A stretch of DNA of 64,000 bases from Bacillota bacterium (GTDB lineage: Bacteria; Bacillota; Clostridia; Acetivibrionales; DSM-27016). Shown here one piece after another: positions 25,737 to 37,303 of this stretch (its first letter is position 1; every line of letters begins with the position of its first letter). The position numbers and the translations under genes are program-made. The stretch is from positions 124,001 through 188,000 of the forward strand of contig JAEWDM010000019.1 of assembly GCA_023390115.1 (NCBI GenBank), in the 5' to 3' direction. Under the pieces are notes generated by a model. The model was not told the origin of the DNA. It saw only the letters and a list, made by a program, of their open reading frames with translations, and searched no databases.

Positions 25737-26108
25737 CTATGAAGAAATGACATTTTGAATAGCCGCAAAAACCCTTGATTTATCGAAAGGCTTCACTACA
25801 AAATCTCTGGCACCCAGCTTTATAGCCTCAATAACCATCGCCTGCTGCCCCATAGCTGAAACCATAATAATTTTAGTGTGAGGACTGACCTTTAATATCT
25901 CCTTTATGGCATTTATTCCATCCATATCCGGCATGGTTATATCAAGAGTCATAATATCAGGTTTCTTAAGTTGTGCCTGATGAATTGCCTCATGTCCGTC
26001 CCCGGCCTCACCTACAACAGTATACCCTTCTTCTTCCTCAATCATCCTCTTTAATAATGTCCTCATAAATATGGCATCATCTACTACAACAAATGTGAGG
26101 TTCCCCAT
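25737..26108 (-). CDS. Single-domain CheY-like response regulator
   Basis: This 123-aa stand-alone receiver domain has acidic pocket Asp10/11 (VVVDDA), phosphoacceptor Asp about 56 (TLDITMPD), Ser about 84 (MVSAMG) and Lys about 106 (VVKPFD). It has no output domain, so it acts by protein contact as CheY does at the flagellar motor. No histidine kinase or chemotaxis gene is near. Its start lies inside the end of rsmE (32-bp overlap), so translation is probably coupled. Confidence 0.9.
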   Translation of the reverse strand: MGNLTFVVVDDAIFMRTLLKRMIEEEEGYTVVGEAGDGHEAIHQAQLKKPDIMTLDITMPDMDGINAIKEILKVSPHTKIIMVSAMGQQAMVIEAIKLGARDFVVKPFDKSRVFAAIQNVISS

Positions 26109-26850
26109 CTCCTACATCTCCTAATTCATACATTAGTATTGATATTACAGCTATTCCTGCAGTCTCTGTCCTTAAAATTCTTGGACCTAATGTTACGGCC
26201 CTTATATTAAAGTCCAGAGCTCTACGTACTTCATTTTCCGTAAATCCACCCTCCGGACCCACAAAAACAGCTATTCTTTTCGTTTTAGAGTCTTTAATAA
26301 CGGGCTTTAAAAAGCCCCCTTTTTCCTTCTCATACGGTATGATGCACAATTCGGCAGTTTTTGAAGCCTGCTTTAACGCATCCTCAAAGCTCACGGGCAT
26401 ACCTATATGCGGGATTATGCCCCTGTTGCACTGCTTTGACGCCTCCAGTGCAATTTTCTGCCATCTGCCGGTCTTGCCTCTCGCGTCCTTTTCATTAGCT
26501 ATTTTGACGACCGTTCTGTCGGTAGACACCGGAATAATGCTTCTGACACCCAACTCAACACTTTTCTGGATAATGAAATCCATTTTATCCGACTTAGGAA
26601 TTCCCTGAAATAAAATAATATCTATAGGCGGCTCAGCATTATTTTCCCCGGAGCTTATAACGCCTGCGATTATGCAATCCTTTTCAAAATTCTCAATCCG
26701 CACGGTGTAATCCGTGCCCATGCCGTCGCACACCTGGAGGGTATCGCCGCACTTAAGCCTCAAAACACGCTTAATGTGGCTTACGTCCTCACCCGTTATT
26801 GTAACTGCATTATTGCAAATATCCTCTTTGCTTACAAAGAACTTAGGCAT
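26077..26850 (-). CDS. rsmE: 16S rRNA (uracil-1498-N3)-methyltransferase
   Basis: This is a 257-aa SPOUT methyltransferase. An N-terminal PUA-like domain includes ITGEDVSHIKRVLRL. The C-terminal knot has VGPEGGFTENEV and LGPRILRTETA, the SAM-binding loops of RsmE. It methylates U1498 in the decoding centre. It overlaps prmA by 19 bp upstream and the cheY-like gene downstream, so it is tightly coupled in the heat-shock operon tail. Confidence 0.94.
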   Translation of the reverse strand: MPKFFVSKEDICNNAVTITGEDVSHIKRVLRLKCGDTLQVCDGMGTDYTVRIENFEKDCIIAGVISSGENNAEPPIDIILFQGIPKSDKMDFIIQKSVELGVRSIIPVSTDRTVVKIANEKDARGKTGRWQKIALEASKQCNRGIIPHIGMPVSFEDALKQASKTAELCIIPYEKEKGGFLKPVIKDSKTKRIAVFVGPEGGFTENEVRRALDFNIRAVTLGPRILRTETAGIAVISILMYELGDVGDGEPHICCSR

Positions 26851-27776
26851 TTAAACACCATCGCCACCCATTCGCCTGATTCCAGCCGCTCTATGCAGGA
26901 AAATCCCCGGGCCGCGCAAGCCTCCATAACTTCCCGGCTTCTCTCCTTTATAATACCGGAGGCTATAAAATATCCACCTGCTTTTAAATAATACGGCATA
27001 ATTTTTGAAATGTCAATTATGATATTGGCAATAATATTTGCAACCACAATATCAGCCTTCTGTGCAGGAACCTCCTCCAGAACGCCTCTTAAAGCATGCA
27101 CCCTGTCCTGAACGCTGTTAATTATACAGTTCTCTCCGGCAACTCTTACGGCAACCTCATCAATATCCACTGCCGTTATATGGACTGCTCCCAGCTTTGC
27201 CGCAATTATAGACAGTATTCCCGTGCCGCAGCCCACATCTATAACCCCGTCCCCCTGCTTCAGATACCTTTCAAGCAGCCCGGCACACATTGCAGTTGTC
27301 TCATGTGTGCCTGTACCGAAGGCCATACCGGGATCAAGCTCTATTACAATCTCTCCGTCCTTCATATTATAATCTTCCCATGAAGGCTTAATCACTATGC
27401 CGCTTGAGATGTGTACAGGCTTATAGTATTTTTTCCATGCCGTGGACCAGTCCTCATCATCGACCTCGGCATAACCGCTGTAGCCATGCCCGGTGTTTAG
27501 AAAGTTTGAAATAAACCTTATTTTCTCCTTAACAAGCTGCTCCAGCTCGGTAATATTAATATCGCCCTGAAAATAAGCCTTAATAATAACATCCTTCCCA
27601 AGGCTGTTTAAGAACTCTTCATCGGCATAATCAAGAGAATCGGATCTTAAAACTTCCCTTCTTATATCATTAGGGTCTTCTATTGCCACACCGCCCGCAC
27701 CTATAGAGGTAAGCATTTCCGATACGGCATCCGAAGCCTCGTCTGTAGTCGTTATTTTAATTTCATGCCACTTCAC
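26832..27776 (-). CDS. prmA: Ribosomal protein L11 methyltransferase
   Basis: The 314-aa protein has a short N-terminal substrate domain (MKWHEIKI) and a Rossmann methyltransferase domain with VIDVGCGTGILSI and VVANIIANI, both PrmA signatures. It trimethylates lysines and the N-terminus of L11. The start is GTG, 6 nt after AAAGGAG. The dnaJ-prmA-rsmE order is conserved in Firmicutes. Confidence 0.95.
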   Translation of the reverse strand: MKWHEIKITTTDEASDAVSEMLTSIGAGGVAIEDPNDIRREVLRSDSLDYADEEFLNSLGKDVIIKAYFQGDINITELEQLVKEKIRFISNFLNTGHGYSGYAEVDDEDWSTAWKKYYKPVHISSGIVIKPSWEDYNMKDGEIVIELDPGMAFGTGTHETTAMCAGLLERYLKQGDGVIDVGCGTGILSIIAAKLGAVHITAVDIDEVAVRVAGENCIINSVQDRVHALRGVLEEVPAQKADIVVANIIANIIIDISKIMPYYLKAGGYFIASGIIKERSREVMEACAARGFSCIERLESGEWVAMVFKCLSSL

Positions 27777-27817
27777 GCCCTGCTCCTTTCAGCTTTAGTA
27801 ACAGCAGCATCCTGCAG

Positions 27818-28957
27818 CTACATTCCCAATGCATTCTTCATTTTATCAAAAAAGCTTTTCCTCTGCTCATGGCAATCATCACCGCTTAATTCCGCAAATT
27901 CCTTTAAAAGGGCTTTTTGCTTTTCATTAAGCTTTTTGGGCACCTCCACATTCACCTTAACATACTGATCGCCTCTGCCGTTTCCTCTTAAGAAGGGTAT
28001 TCCCTTTGCCTTAAGCCTGAAGACCGAGCCCGTCTGCGTCCCCTCAGGTATGGAGTACTTCACCTTGCCATCCAGAGTCGGAACCTCAAGCTCACAGCCC
28101 AGAACAGCGTGCACAAAGGTTATGGGCATCTCACATACGACATCATTCCCCTGCCTCTGAAACAGGGCGTGAGGCTTGACTCTCATTGTTATAAACAGGT
28201 CTCCTGACGGCCCTCCCTTTGTGCCGGGCTCTCCCTCTCCTCTTAAGGATATGGTCTGGCCGTCATCAATCCCCGCAGGTACATTTATTTTTATTTTTAC
28301 GCTTTTTCTTATACGTCCCTTGCCATTGCATTTAGGACACGGATCTGTAATTATTTTGCCCTCTCCATGACAAACATCGCAGGTTTTAACGTTTACAAAC
28401 TGCCCGAAGGGCGTGCTCTGCTTATATTGTATCTGCCCCGTACCGTTGCAGTGCTTGCAGGTTGAGCTTGTTGATCCGGGCTTTGAGCCTGAGCCTGAGC
28501 ATGTGCCGCAGTTCTCCATCCTGTTTATGCTTATTTCCCTTTCCACTCCGAAGGCCGCCTCCTCAAAAGCAATTTCCATTGCATATTTAAGATCAGCACC
28601 CTTCTGAGGTCCTCCCTTGCTCCTTGCAGACCTTCCTCCAAAGCCTGCGCCTCCGAAAAAGGACTCAAAAATATCTCCAATGCCCCCGAAATCAAAATCG
28701 GAACTGAAGCCTCCCCCGAAGCCGTTGGGATCAGTGCCTGCATGTCCAAACTGGTCATACTGCGCCCTCTTCTGGGAATCGCTGAGGATTTCATAAGCCT
28801 CATTGGCCTCCTTAAACTTCGCCTCAGCAGCCTTATCGCCGGGATTCATATCGGGATGATACTGCTTCGCCAGCTTTCTGTACGCTTTTTTTATATCAGC
28901 ATCGGAGGCACCCCTTTCAACACCAAGGACTTCATAATAATCCCTTTTGTTTGCCAT
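27818..28957 (-). CDS. dnaJ: Chaperone DnaJ (Hsp40)
   Basis: The 379-aa type I J-protein has a J domain with HPD near residue 34 (YHPDMN). A Gly/Phe-rich stretch follows, then four zinc motifs ([32 protein letters not shown]) and the two substrate-binding beta domains. It delivers clients to DnaK and stimulates its ATPase. It is separated from dnaK by 326 bp that holds a structured inverted repeat. Confidence 0.97.
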   Translation of the reverse strand: MANKRDYYEVLGVERGASDADIKKAYRKLAKQYHPDMNPGDKAAEAKFKEANEAYEILSDSQKRAQYDQFGHAGTDPNGFGGGFSSDFDFGGIGDIFESFFGGAGFGGRSARSKGGPQKGADLKYAMEIAFEEAAFGVEREISINRMENCGTCSGSGSKPGSTSSTCKHCNGTGQIQYKQSTPFGQFVNVKTCDVCHGEGKIITDPCPKCNGKGRIRKSVKIKINVPAGIDDGQTISLRGEGEPGTKGGPSGDLFITMRVKPHALFQRQGNDVVCEMPITFVHAVLGCELEVPTLDGKVKYSIPEGTQTGSVFRLKAKGIPFLRGNGRGDQYVKVNVEVPKKLNEKQKALLKEFAELSGDDCHEQRKSFFDKMKNALGM

Positions 28958-29113
28958 CCAATCAACTCCTTCTCTAATTAAAGAGCCTTGAGGGGCAGCA
29001 TGTATCCCCCTTCAAGCCTCCCAAAATTTCTATGACACCTGCGAAATATTATAGCATATGGATAATAAGCTTTACAAACAAATTTATCTCACAGACGGTT
29101 TTATATATGCTTA

Positions 29114-29248
29114 AACAGGCCAAAGCCATTTGCAGAGAAGGCTGATCCCAAAATCCGGGCATTGTCCGTCAGCTTTCTCATGAAGAAACCCGAGAGCCCT
29201 GCGGACAAACCGTAAGAGCTTCTTGCTTCTAAATGACTTTGGCCTGTT
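29114..29248 (-). repeat. Nested inverted repeat between dnaK and dnaJ
   Basis: Outer arms of 18 bp (29114-29131 and 29231-29248, one mismatch; core GGCCAAAG) enclose an inner pair TTGTCCG/CGGACAA (29162-29168 and 29202-29208) and smaller stems. The interior halves are related to each other as well. It could be a structured RNA, an mRNA processing site, or a small non-autonomous mobile element. Nothing else is seen in this 326-bp gap. There is no CIRCE here. Confidence 0.7.
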
Positions 29249-29283
29249 GTTCCACTTTACATTTTAAATTTACAAATTATGCT

Positions 29284-31149
<1,866 letters not shown>

Positions 31150-31239
31150 CTAAAAATAAAAATTAATTATATTTTTATACTTTCTTATTCCCATAATAAA
31201 ATTTATGTAGAACTAAAAAATCATATGCCCCTCACGCCA

Positions 31240-31878
31240 CTAATTGGCGACCTTTACCATGCTGTGCCTTATCACCTTATCCCGGATTTTATACCCCTTT
31301 TGAAATTCCTCAACAACAGTATTCTCTCCGGCATCCTCATCCTCTATATGCATTACCGCGTTATGCAGAATGGGATCAAACTTTTCACCTACACTTTTAA
31401 TTTCCTCAACATTCAGTCCCTTCATTACATCCTTCAACTGTCTGAACATAAGCAGAATCCCGTCCTTTAGAGAACCTGTCTCACCGGTCTCTCCCACTTT
31501 GACGGATGCATCCAGGGCACGCTCCATATTGTCGGCTACAGGCAAAAATGCACTTACTACCTCTGCCACCGCTTCAACATATTGAGTCTCCTTTTCCTTT
31601 GACGTTCTTTTCTTGTAATTGTCAAATTCCGCGGCCATTCTCTGCAGCGCAGACATATACTCCTCACACTTGGCGGACTTTTCCTCAAGCTGGCTTTTTA
31701 ACGCCTCCAGTTCCTTTTCGGTGCAGCTCTCCTCCGCCCCTTCGGACTCACAGCAGCCGTTATCCACGCACTCAGTATCTTTTAACTCATTATTATTTTC
31801 AGGGCATTCATTCTTACATGCCTCATATGAAGCATTCTCATCATTGGACCTTTGTAAATTGCCTTCTTCTCTTTTCAT
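31240..31878 (-). CDS. grpE: Nucleotide exchange factor GrpE
   Basis: The 212-aa DnaK co-chaperone has an acidic, disordered N-terminus with several Cys. A long coiled coil (about 55-100, ending FDNYKKRTSKEKE) follows, then the C-terminal beta wing with VEEIKSVGEKFDPILHNAVM and GYKIRDKVIRHSMVKVA. AGGAGG lies about 15 nt before the ATG, unusually far, but no other in-frame start is available. Confidence 0.95.
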   Translation of the reverse strand: MKREEGNLQRSNDENASYEACKNECPENNNELKDTECVDNGCCESEGAEESCTEKELEALKSQLEEKSAKCEEYMSALQRMAAEFDNYKKRTSKEKETQYVEAVAEVVSAFLPVADNMERALDASVKVGETGETGSLKDGILLMFRQLKDVMKGLNVEEIKSVGEKFDPILHNAVMHIEDEDAGENTVVEEFQKGYKIRDKVIRHSMVKVAN

Positions 31879-31957
31879 TGTATTTTAATCCAACCTCCTA
31901 TACCTCTAAAATTTTAGCTTGCAAACAGATATTTCTTTCCTGAACGCCAAAACAGCG

Positions 31958-33022
31958 TTACTCTGCCGGTTTCCCGTCAGACTGTGAGCCTATGAGCTTA
32001 TTCAGCTCCTGATTGATCTTCTCCCTTATATAATTCATAGTAGATATAACCCTTGAATATTCCATTCGGGTAGGGCCTATTATCCCAATAGATCCTATGA
32101 TTATATTCCCAAGGGAATATGTTGTGGTAACCAGGCTGCAGTCCTTTATTTCCTTTAATTCATTTTCGGCACCGATTTGAATGGTGACTCCTTTTGAGGA
32201 AGAAGCTCCCTCTAAAATCCTGCAAAGTATTTCCTTTTCATCCAGCGTGTCGAGAAACTCCTTAGCCTTCATTACATCCCTGAACTCAGGGTAATTTAAA
32301 ATATTTGTAGTACCGTCAAGGTAGACCTCTGAGGTATCTGTCTGGTTTATACAGTCTGCCACCCCATCCAGAATAGGAAGCAGTATCTCCTTTGCCATGC
32401 CCATTTCATATTCTATTTCCTTTATAAGAGGAAAATTTATCTGCTCCAAGGTAAGGCCGCTTAATTTGTCATTAAACACATTGGATACCTTTATAAGCAG
32501 ATCGGGAGTAATGCTTTCCGATATCCTTATAAGACCGTTTCTGACAATCCCTGTGTTGGTGACTACAATTATCAAAGCCTTCCCCGCCTCAACAGGCACA
32601 ACCTGAACAGCCTTCAGAGCAATCTTATTCGTTTGGGGTATCATAGCCATAGATGTATATTTAGTGATTTTTGACATGACTAATGAAGCCTGCTTCATAA
32701 GCTGTCCCAATTCATTTATCTTTATCTCCATAGACCTTCTTATGCTTTCTATGTCTTCCATACTCAGATCACGGGCCTGCATAAGCTGATCCACATAGAG
32801 CCTGTAGCCCTTATCGGAAGGAATTCTTCCGGCAGAGGTATGCGGCTGAGCCAGGTATCCCATATCCTCAAGATCCGCCATTTCATTTCTTATTGTGGCG
32901 GAGCTTAAGCCAAGCTCGTGCTTTCTGGCAATAGTCCTTGAGCCTATGGGCTCGGCAGTATTAATGTAGTCGTCGATAATAGCCCTAAGTATTCTCATTT
33001 TTCTATCATCTAAAAACATCAT
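31958..33022 (-). CDS. hrcA: Heat-inducible transcription repressor HrcA
   Basis: The 354-aa repressor binds CIRCE and is kept active by GroE. The N-terminal winged helix includes IGSRTIARKHELGLSSATIRNEMADLEDMG; a GAF-like domain follows. ATG 33022 is chosen because AAAGGGG lies 5 nt upstream and because a longer frame would start inside the CIRCE operator. It is the first gene of the heat-shock operon and so autoregulated. Confidence 0.96.
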   Translation of the reverse strand: MMFLDDRKMRILRAIIDDYINTAEPIGSRTIARKHELGLSSATIRNEMADLEDMGYLAQPHTSAGRIPSDKGYRLYVDQLMQARDLSMEDIESIRRSMEIKINELGQLMKQASLVMSKITKYTSMAMIPQTNKIALKAVQVVPVEAGKALIIVVTNTGIVRNGLIRISESITPDLLIKVSNVFNDKLSGLTLEQINFPLIKEIEYEMGMAKEILLPILDGVADCINQTDTSEVYLDGTTNILNYPEFRDVMKAKEFLDTLDEKEILCRILEGASSSKGVTIQIGAENELKEIKDCSLVTTTYSLGNIIIGSIGIIGPTRMEYSRVISTMNYIREKINQELNKLIGSQSDGKPAE

Positions 33023-33035
33023 CAGCACCCCTTTG

Positions 33036-33062
33036 TTAGCACTCACTGATATCGAGTGCTAA
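33036..33062. promoter_or_regulatory. CIRCE operator (HrcA binding site)
   Basis: A perfect match to the consensus: TTAGCACTC-N9-GAGTGCTAA. It lies between the -10 box and the hrcA ribosome site, and should repress the whole hrcA-grpE-dnaK-dnaJ operon at normal temperature. Confidence 0.98.
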
Positions 33063-33072
33063 TTCTATTCTA

Positions 33073-33101
33073 AAAATACCACCGTATTTTTTGTTTGTCA
33101 A
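33073..33101 (-). promoter_or_regulatory. Sigma-A promoter of the heat-shock operon
   Basis: Minus strand: TTGACA at 33101-33096, a 17-bp spacer, then TATTTT at 33078-33073, directly upstream of CIRCE. Confidence 0.9.
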
Positions 33102-33112
33102 GTAATTTTTTA

Positions 33113-33181
33113 GGGGACATTCCTCGACGAAGGAGAGGTATGTCCCCTTACATTGCACGGAGAGGTATGTCCCCTTACATT
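33113..33181. repeat. GGGGACAT-type intergenic repeat cluster
   Basis: GGGGACATTCCTC is followed by two 22-bp direct copies beginning GAGAGGTATGTCCCC (33133-33154 and 33160-33181), in inverted relation to the first unit. The hemW stop codon (33177-33175) lies inside the last copy. A related palindrome lies at 37163-37206 beyond lepA. Confidence 0.75.
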
Positions 33182-34323
33182 AAAAATTCTACAAAAACGC
33201 TGTTTGCCAAATCCAGTCCCTTTGAAGACAGAGCCAGCCTGCTCCCTCTGCATTCTAACAGGCCCCTGTCCGTCAATTCCTTAATTTGAATGCCGTAGAT
33301 GTCAAAAATCCCCCGGCCGAACCTGTGCCGGAATTCCTCAGTATCTATTCCTTCAGTCAGTCTAAGGCCCAGAATTATAAACTCCGATATTTCATCCTTC
33401 TTATATACAGGCTCTATATTTTCAGCAGTATTTTGCCCATTACTAACGCATTTTATATAATTTTCAATATCACATATATTGCCGTATCTTTTCCCGTCAA
33501 AATACGAATGGGCTCCCGGCCCAACCCCTATATACCTGCAAGCCTTCCAGTATTTAATATTGTGGCGGCATTCATATCCCGGCCTTGCAAAGTTGGATAT
33601 TTCATAATGCCGTATTCCTGCCTCTCGTAACCTATTTACGGCGAGATAATACATTTCCCTGTCCTGCTCATCATCAAGAGGAGAAAGCTCCCCCCTTTCA
33701 AGCATTTGCCCGAAGATCGTGCCGTCTTCTATCTTAAGACTGTAGCACGATAAATGCTCCGGCTCCCACTGCAGAATTCCCGCAATTGTCTTCTCCCAAT
33801 CCCTCAGTGTTTGTCCCGGCAGGCCGAAAATCAAATCGGCATTTATATTTTTAAATCCGGCTTTTCTGGCATCCTCAAAATTGGACATAAAATCCTCGGC
33901 AGTGTGAATTCTGCCCATCAGCCGGAGCAAATTTTTCTGGTATGCCTGAAGTCCCATGCTCAGCCTGTTTATGCCTGCTTCCCTGTAAAGCCTGAGCTTT
34001 TCAACGCTAAGAGTCCCGGGGTTTGCTTCAATAGTGATTTCCGCATCGCCGCATATTTCAAATGTTTTTGAGCACAGCTCCATTAACTCATATATATATA
34101 CGGGATCTACAAAAGAAGGCGTTCCTCCGCCTATGAAAACAGTATCTACCGTAAGCCCGCTCAATTTACCGCCATATTGCGCAACCTCTTTTGCCGCCGC
34201 ATTAAAATAGGCCGGGATAAGCTGATCCCTGCCCGAAAATGAATTAAAATCGCAATAGCGGCATTTGGATTTGCAAAACGGTACGTGAATATATATCCCT
34301 ATACCTTCAATCTCCGAATCCAT
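33175..34323 (-). CDS. hemW: HemW-like radical SAM heme chaperone
   Basis: The 382-aa protein has the radical SAM cluster motif CKSKCRYC (Cys-x3-Cys-x2-Cys) near the N-terminus, and the HemW-specific HNIKYW plus GPGAHSY. Once annotated as an anaerobic coproporphyrinogen oxidase, HemW instead binds heme and delivers it to respiratory enzymes. ATG 34323 is chosen with GAGGGA 7 nt upstream; an in-frame TTG at 34338 overlaps that site. Repeats abut both ends of the gene. hemW next to lepA and hrcA is the usual Firmicutes order. Confidence 0.93.
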   Translation of the reverse strand: MDSEIEGIGIYIHVPFCKSKCRYCDFNSFSGRDQLIPAYFNAAAKEVAQYGGKLSGLTVDTVFIGGGTPSFVDPVYIYELMELCSKTFEICGDAEITIEANPGTLSVEKLRLYREAGINRLSMGLQAYQKNLLRLMGRIHTAEDFMSNFEDARKAGFKNINADLIFGLPGQTLRDWEKTIAGILQWEPEHLSCYSLKIEDGTIFGQMLERGELSPLDDEQDREMYYLAVNRLREAGIRHYEISNFARPGYECRHNIKYWKACRYIGVGPGAHSYFDGKRYGNICDIENYIKCVSNGQNTAENIEPVYKKDEISEFIILGLRLTEGIDTEEFRHRFGRGIFDIYGIQIKELTDRGLLECRGSRLALSSKGLDLANSVFVEFLM

Positions 34324-34339
34324 AATTTCGTCCCTCAAC

Positions 34340-34446
34340 GTAGGGGCAGACCTGTGTGTCTGCCCTGAATTTGCGTCTGCCCCTGAATTTCTGCGTGTTC
34401 CGTATTTCCGGGTAATTTAAGGGCAGACACGCAGGTCTGCCCCTAC
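34340..34446. repeat. GGGGCAGACC-type long inverted repeat
   Basis: Arms of 26 bp (34340-34365 and 34421-34446) differ at one position and begin GTAGGGGCAGACCTG. The 55-bp centre contains a further half copy (GTCTGCCCCTGAATT). It is placed just before the hemW ribosome site and looks like a non-autonomous intergenic repeat of the REPIN/MITE kind. Confidence 0.8.
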
Positions 34447-34503
34447 TATAATACAATGTTCATGGAGAATATCAAAAAAATCTACGAGATTCTAAACAGG
34501 TTT

Positions 34504-35304
34504 TTAGAGATTCGCAGGGTGCTCCTTGTCCCAGGGCAAATACACATGCTTGAAGCCTATTCCAAGAAGAAGCTCTCTCACCGTGTCAAAGCCCCTTGCG
34601 GTATGAAGCACATCATGAGCATCGCTGCTCATGCAAACCCGCCTTCCCCCGTAATTAAAATATGCCTTCAGTATGGGAAGGCGGGGAAGAATTGAATTAC
34701 CGGCTGAAAAAAGCCCGGAGGAATTGACCTCCACAATTTTATCCGAATCCGCACACAGCCTGGCAACCTCATGGTCCAGCTCATCCAGCCACCTGTCCAA
34801 ACTTCTCTCTCTATAAAAATCCTCGGTAAGATACCTCCTGAAAACTCCTATATGGCCTATTGCGTCAAACACCTCTACCTTAATGCTGCTTTTCAGCTCC
34901 TTATAGTAGCTTTCAATTGTATTAAAAAATATGTCCCTGTCGTAAAAATGCTCCGTCTTTCTGTCCGATACCGGCCTTCCCCCCGCGTTGTGTATGGAGC
35001 ATATGGTAAATTCATAGCTCTCCTCCTTCAGCCTTTTTAAAATATCCTCCTGAACACTGAAGGCGTAATCGACCTCTGCACCGGCATGAACATCATAGCC
35101 CATATTCCTGTATTCTTTTACAGAGGATATGTACCCTCCGTAGTCCAAAAAACCATAAGCCCCGCACTCAGGCAAAAAGTCCAGATGCTCCGCAAAGCCT
35201 ATGCCTTTTAATCCACCCTGTCCGACAAGGGCTGCGTATTCCGAAACACAGGATCTCCCATCAGGGGAGAATGTTGAATGTATATGACAATCGTACAGCT
35301 CCAT
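34504..35304 (-). CDS. PHP-family histidinol-phosphatase-like hydrolase
   Basis: The protein has about 266 aa and a polymerase-and-histidinol-phosphatase metal-binding barrel: YDCHIHSTFSPDG (HxH), IGFAEHLD, ICSIHN, IGHIGVFRRY and CMSSDAHD supply the metal ligands. The closest role is HisK-type histidinol phosphatase in histidine synthesis, but no other his biosynthetic genes are near, so the substrate is open. ATG 35304 has GGGGG close upstream. A TTG at 35319 is an alternative start. It begins about 20 bp after the lepA stop, so it is probably cotranscribed. Confidence 0.85.
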   Translation of the reverse strand: MELYDCHIHSTFSPDGRSCVSEYAALVGQGGLKGIGFAEHLDFLPECGAYGFLDYGGYISSVKEYRNMGYDVHAGAEVDYAFSVQEDILKRLKEESYEFTICSIHNAGGRPVSDRKTEHFYDRDIFFNTIESYYKELKSSIKVEVFDAIGHIGVFRRYLTEDFYRERSLDRWLDELDHEVARLCADSDKIVEVNSSGLFSAGNSILPRLPILKAYFNYGGRRVCMSSDAHDVLHTARGFDTVRELLLGIGFKHVYLPWDKEHPANL

Positions 35305-35322
35305 CACCCCCACATCCAACAG

Positions 35323-37137
35323 TTATGTATCCAGCTTAAGCACGCTCATAAAGGCCTCCTGTGGCACCTCCACGCTGCCTACCTGACGCATGCGCTTTTT
35401 GCCCTCCTTTTGCTTCTCAAGAAGCTTCTTTTTACGGGTTATATCTCCCCCGTAGCACTTTGCAAGGACATCCTTTCTATAGGCCTTAACCGTTTCCCTT
35501 GCTATTATCTTTCCTCCTATACAGGCCTGAATGGGAATTTCAAACTGCTGGCGGTGAATTGATTCTTTCAGTTTCTCAGCCATTCTTCTTCCCCTCGAGT
35601 ACGCCTTTTCCCTGTGCACAATAAATGACAGGGCATCAACAATCTCGTTGTTCAAAACTATGTCAAGCTTTACAAGGTCCGATTCCTTGTACCCCAAAAG
35701 CTCATAGTCAAGAGAAGCATACCCCTTGGTCCTGGATTTCAAGGCATCGAAGAAATCGTATATTATCTCATTCAAAGGCATTTCGTAGGTGAGAATGGCT
35801 CTTCCCTCATCAATATAGGACATGTCCTTATATACTCCCCTTCTCTCCTGAGACAGCTCCATTATGTTCCCTACATACTCTACGGGAGTCATAATGGTTG
35901 CCTTCACTACCGGCTCCTCCATTTTATCTATCTCAGATACCGGCGGCAGATTGGATGGGTTGTCTATATTGAGTACCTGACCGTCTGTGGCAGTAACTCT
36001 GTAAATAACGCTTGGCGCTGTAGTCACCAAATCAAGGTTATACTCCCGTTCCAGACGCTCCTGCATTATTTCCATGTGAAGCAGCCCAAGAAATCCGCAC
36101 CTGAAGCCAAAGCCCAATGCAATAGAGGACTCGGGCTCAAATGTCAGAGCGGCGTCATTTAGCTGAAGCTTTTCCAACGCATCTCTCAAGTCTCCGTACT
36201 TGGCGCCGTCAGCGGGGTATATTCCGCAAAACACCATGGAATTAACCTTTTTATATCCCGGAAGCGGCTCCTTTGCGGAATTTCCGGAAAGAGTAATGGT
36301 GTCTCCCACCCTGGTATCCCTTACATTCTTAATGCTTGCCGCTATATACCCAACATCCCCTGCAATAAGCCCGTCATACGGAAGCAGTGTGCCCGGCCTG
36401 AAATATCCGGTCTCGGTGACCACAAATTCCTTTCCGGTGTACATCATTTTTATGCTGTCGCCTACCTTTACGCTTCCCTCCATAATTCTTATATACACTA
36501 TGACGCCTTTATAGCTGTCATAATAGGAGTCAAATATGAGCGCTCTGAGCGGTGCGGCTTCATCCCCTTCAGGGCATGGAATCTTCAATACAATACTTTC
36601 AAGCACCTGTTCGATATTTATTCCGTTTTTAGCGGAAACCATAGGAGCATCTCCTGCATAAAGGCCTATAACATCCTCTATTTCCTTCTTTACATGATCA
36701 GGCTGGGCACCCGGCAAATCAATCTTATTGATTACAGGCATGATTTCCAGGTTATGCTCTAAGGCAAGGTATACATTTGCCAGCGTCTGAGCTTCTATTC
36801 CCTGCGCGGCGTCAACCACCAGTATCGCGCCTTCACATGCCGCAATGCTTCTCGATACCTCATAATTGAAATCCACATGCCCCGGGGTGTCTATAAGATT
36901 ATATATATGCTCCTGGCCGTCGCAAGCCTTATAAATCATACGGACAGGCTGTGATTTTATAGTTATCCCCCTCTCACGCTCAATATCCATGTTATCAAGC
37001 ACCTGCTCCTCCATCTCTCTGGCTGTAAGTACGCCGGTCTTTTCCAGCAGCCTGTCTGCCAGAGTGGATTTGCCGTGATCTATGTGGGCTATTATACAAA
37101 AATTGCGTATATTTTTCTGTCTTCCGCTTGCCATCAA
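35323..37137 (-). CDS. lepA: Elongation factor 4 (LepA), ribosome back-translocase GTPase
   Basis: The 604-aa translational GTPase has G1 [10 protein letters not shown]2 [10 protein letters not shown]3 DTPGH and G4 NKIDLPGA. The unique LepA C-terminal domain ends [17 protein letters not shown]. It acts on stalled or initiating ribosomes. Its position near hemW and spoIIP is the standard clostridial order. Confidence 0.97.
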   Translation of the reverse strand: MMASGRQKNIRNFCIIAHIDHGKSTLADRLLEKTGVLTAREMEEQVLDNMDIERERGITIKSQPVRMIYKACDGQEHIYNLIDTPGHVDFNYEVSRSIAACEGAILVVDAAQGIEAQTLANVYLALEHNLEIMPVINKIDLPGAQPDHVKKEIEDVIGLYAGDAPMVSAKNGINIEQVLESIVLKIPCPEGDEAAPLRALIFDSYYDSYKGVIVYIRIMEGSVKVGDSIKMMYTGKEFVVTETGYFRPGTLLPYDGLIAGDVGYIAASIKNVRDTRVGDTITLSGNSAKEPLPGYKKVNSMVFCGIYPADGAKYGDLRDALEKLQLNDAALTFEPESSIALGFGFRCGFLGLLHMEIMQERLEREYNLDLVTTAPSVIYRVTATDGQVLNIDNPSNLPPVSEIDKMEEPVVKATIMTPVEYVGNIMELSQERRGVYKDMSYIDEGRAILTYEMPLNEIIYDFFDALKSRTKGYASLDYELLGYKESDLVKLDIVLNNEIVDALSFIVHREKAYSRGRRMAEKLKESIHRQQFEIPIQACIGGKIIARETVKAYRKDVLAKCYGGDITRKKKLLEKQKEGKKRMRQVGSVEVPQEAFMSVLKLDT

Positions 37138-37162
37138 TATATTCCTTTCATTAAAATAGCAT

Positions 37163-37206
37163 TTAGAGGGACATCCCCCGGTGGATAAGAGGAATGTCCC
37201 CCTTGC
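37163..37206. repeat. GGGACAT-type palindromic repeat
   Basis: GAGGGACATCCCCC is followed by GGTGGATAA and GAGGAATGTCCCCC, an imperfect hairpin related to 33113-33181. It lies upstream of the lepA start. The remaining bases to 37303 hold nothing recognisable. Confidence 0.65.
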
Positions 37207-37303
37207 ATTATAACATATGTATTAAAAAGTGAACAGGGCAATTTAAATCTCTGATAAAGATACTTTTTAGAATTTATCAGGCAATCTCTTCCCGGGGAAG
37301 CAG

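Noticed and set aside
33160..33181. CRISPR-like repeats near hemW
   Set aside because: There are only two direct copies of 22 bp with a 5-bp gap; no spacers of regular length and no cas genes.
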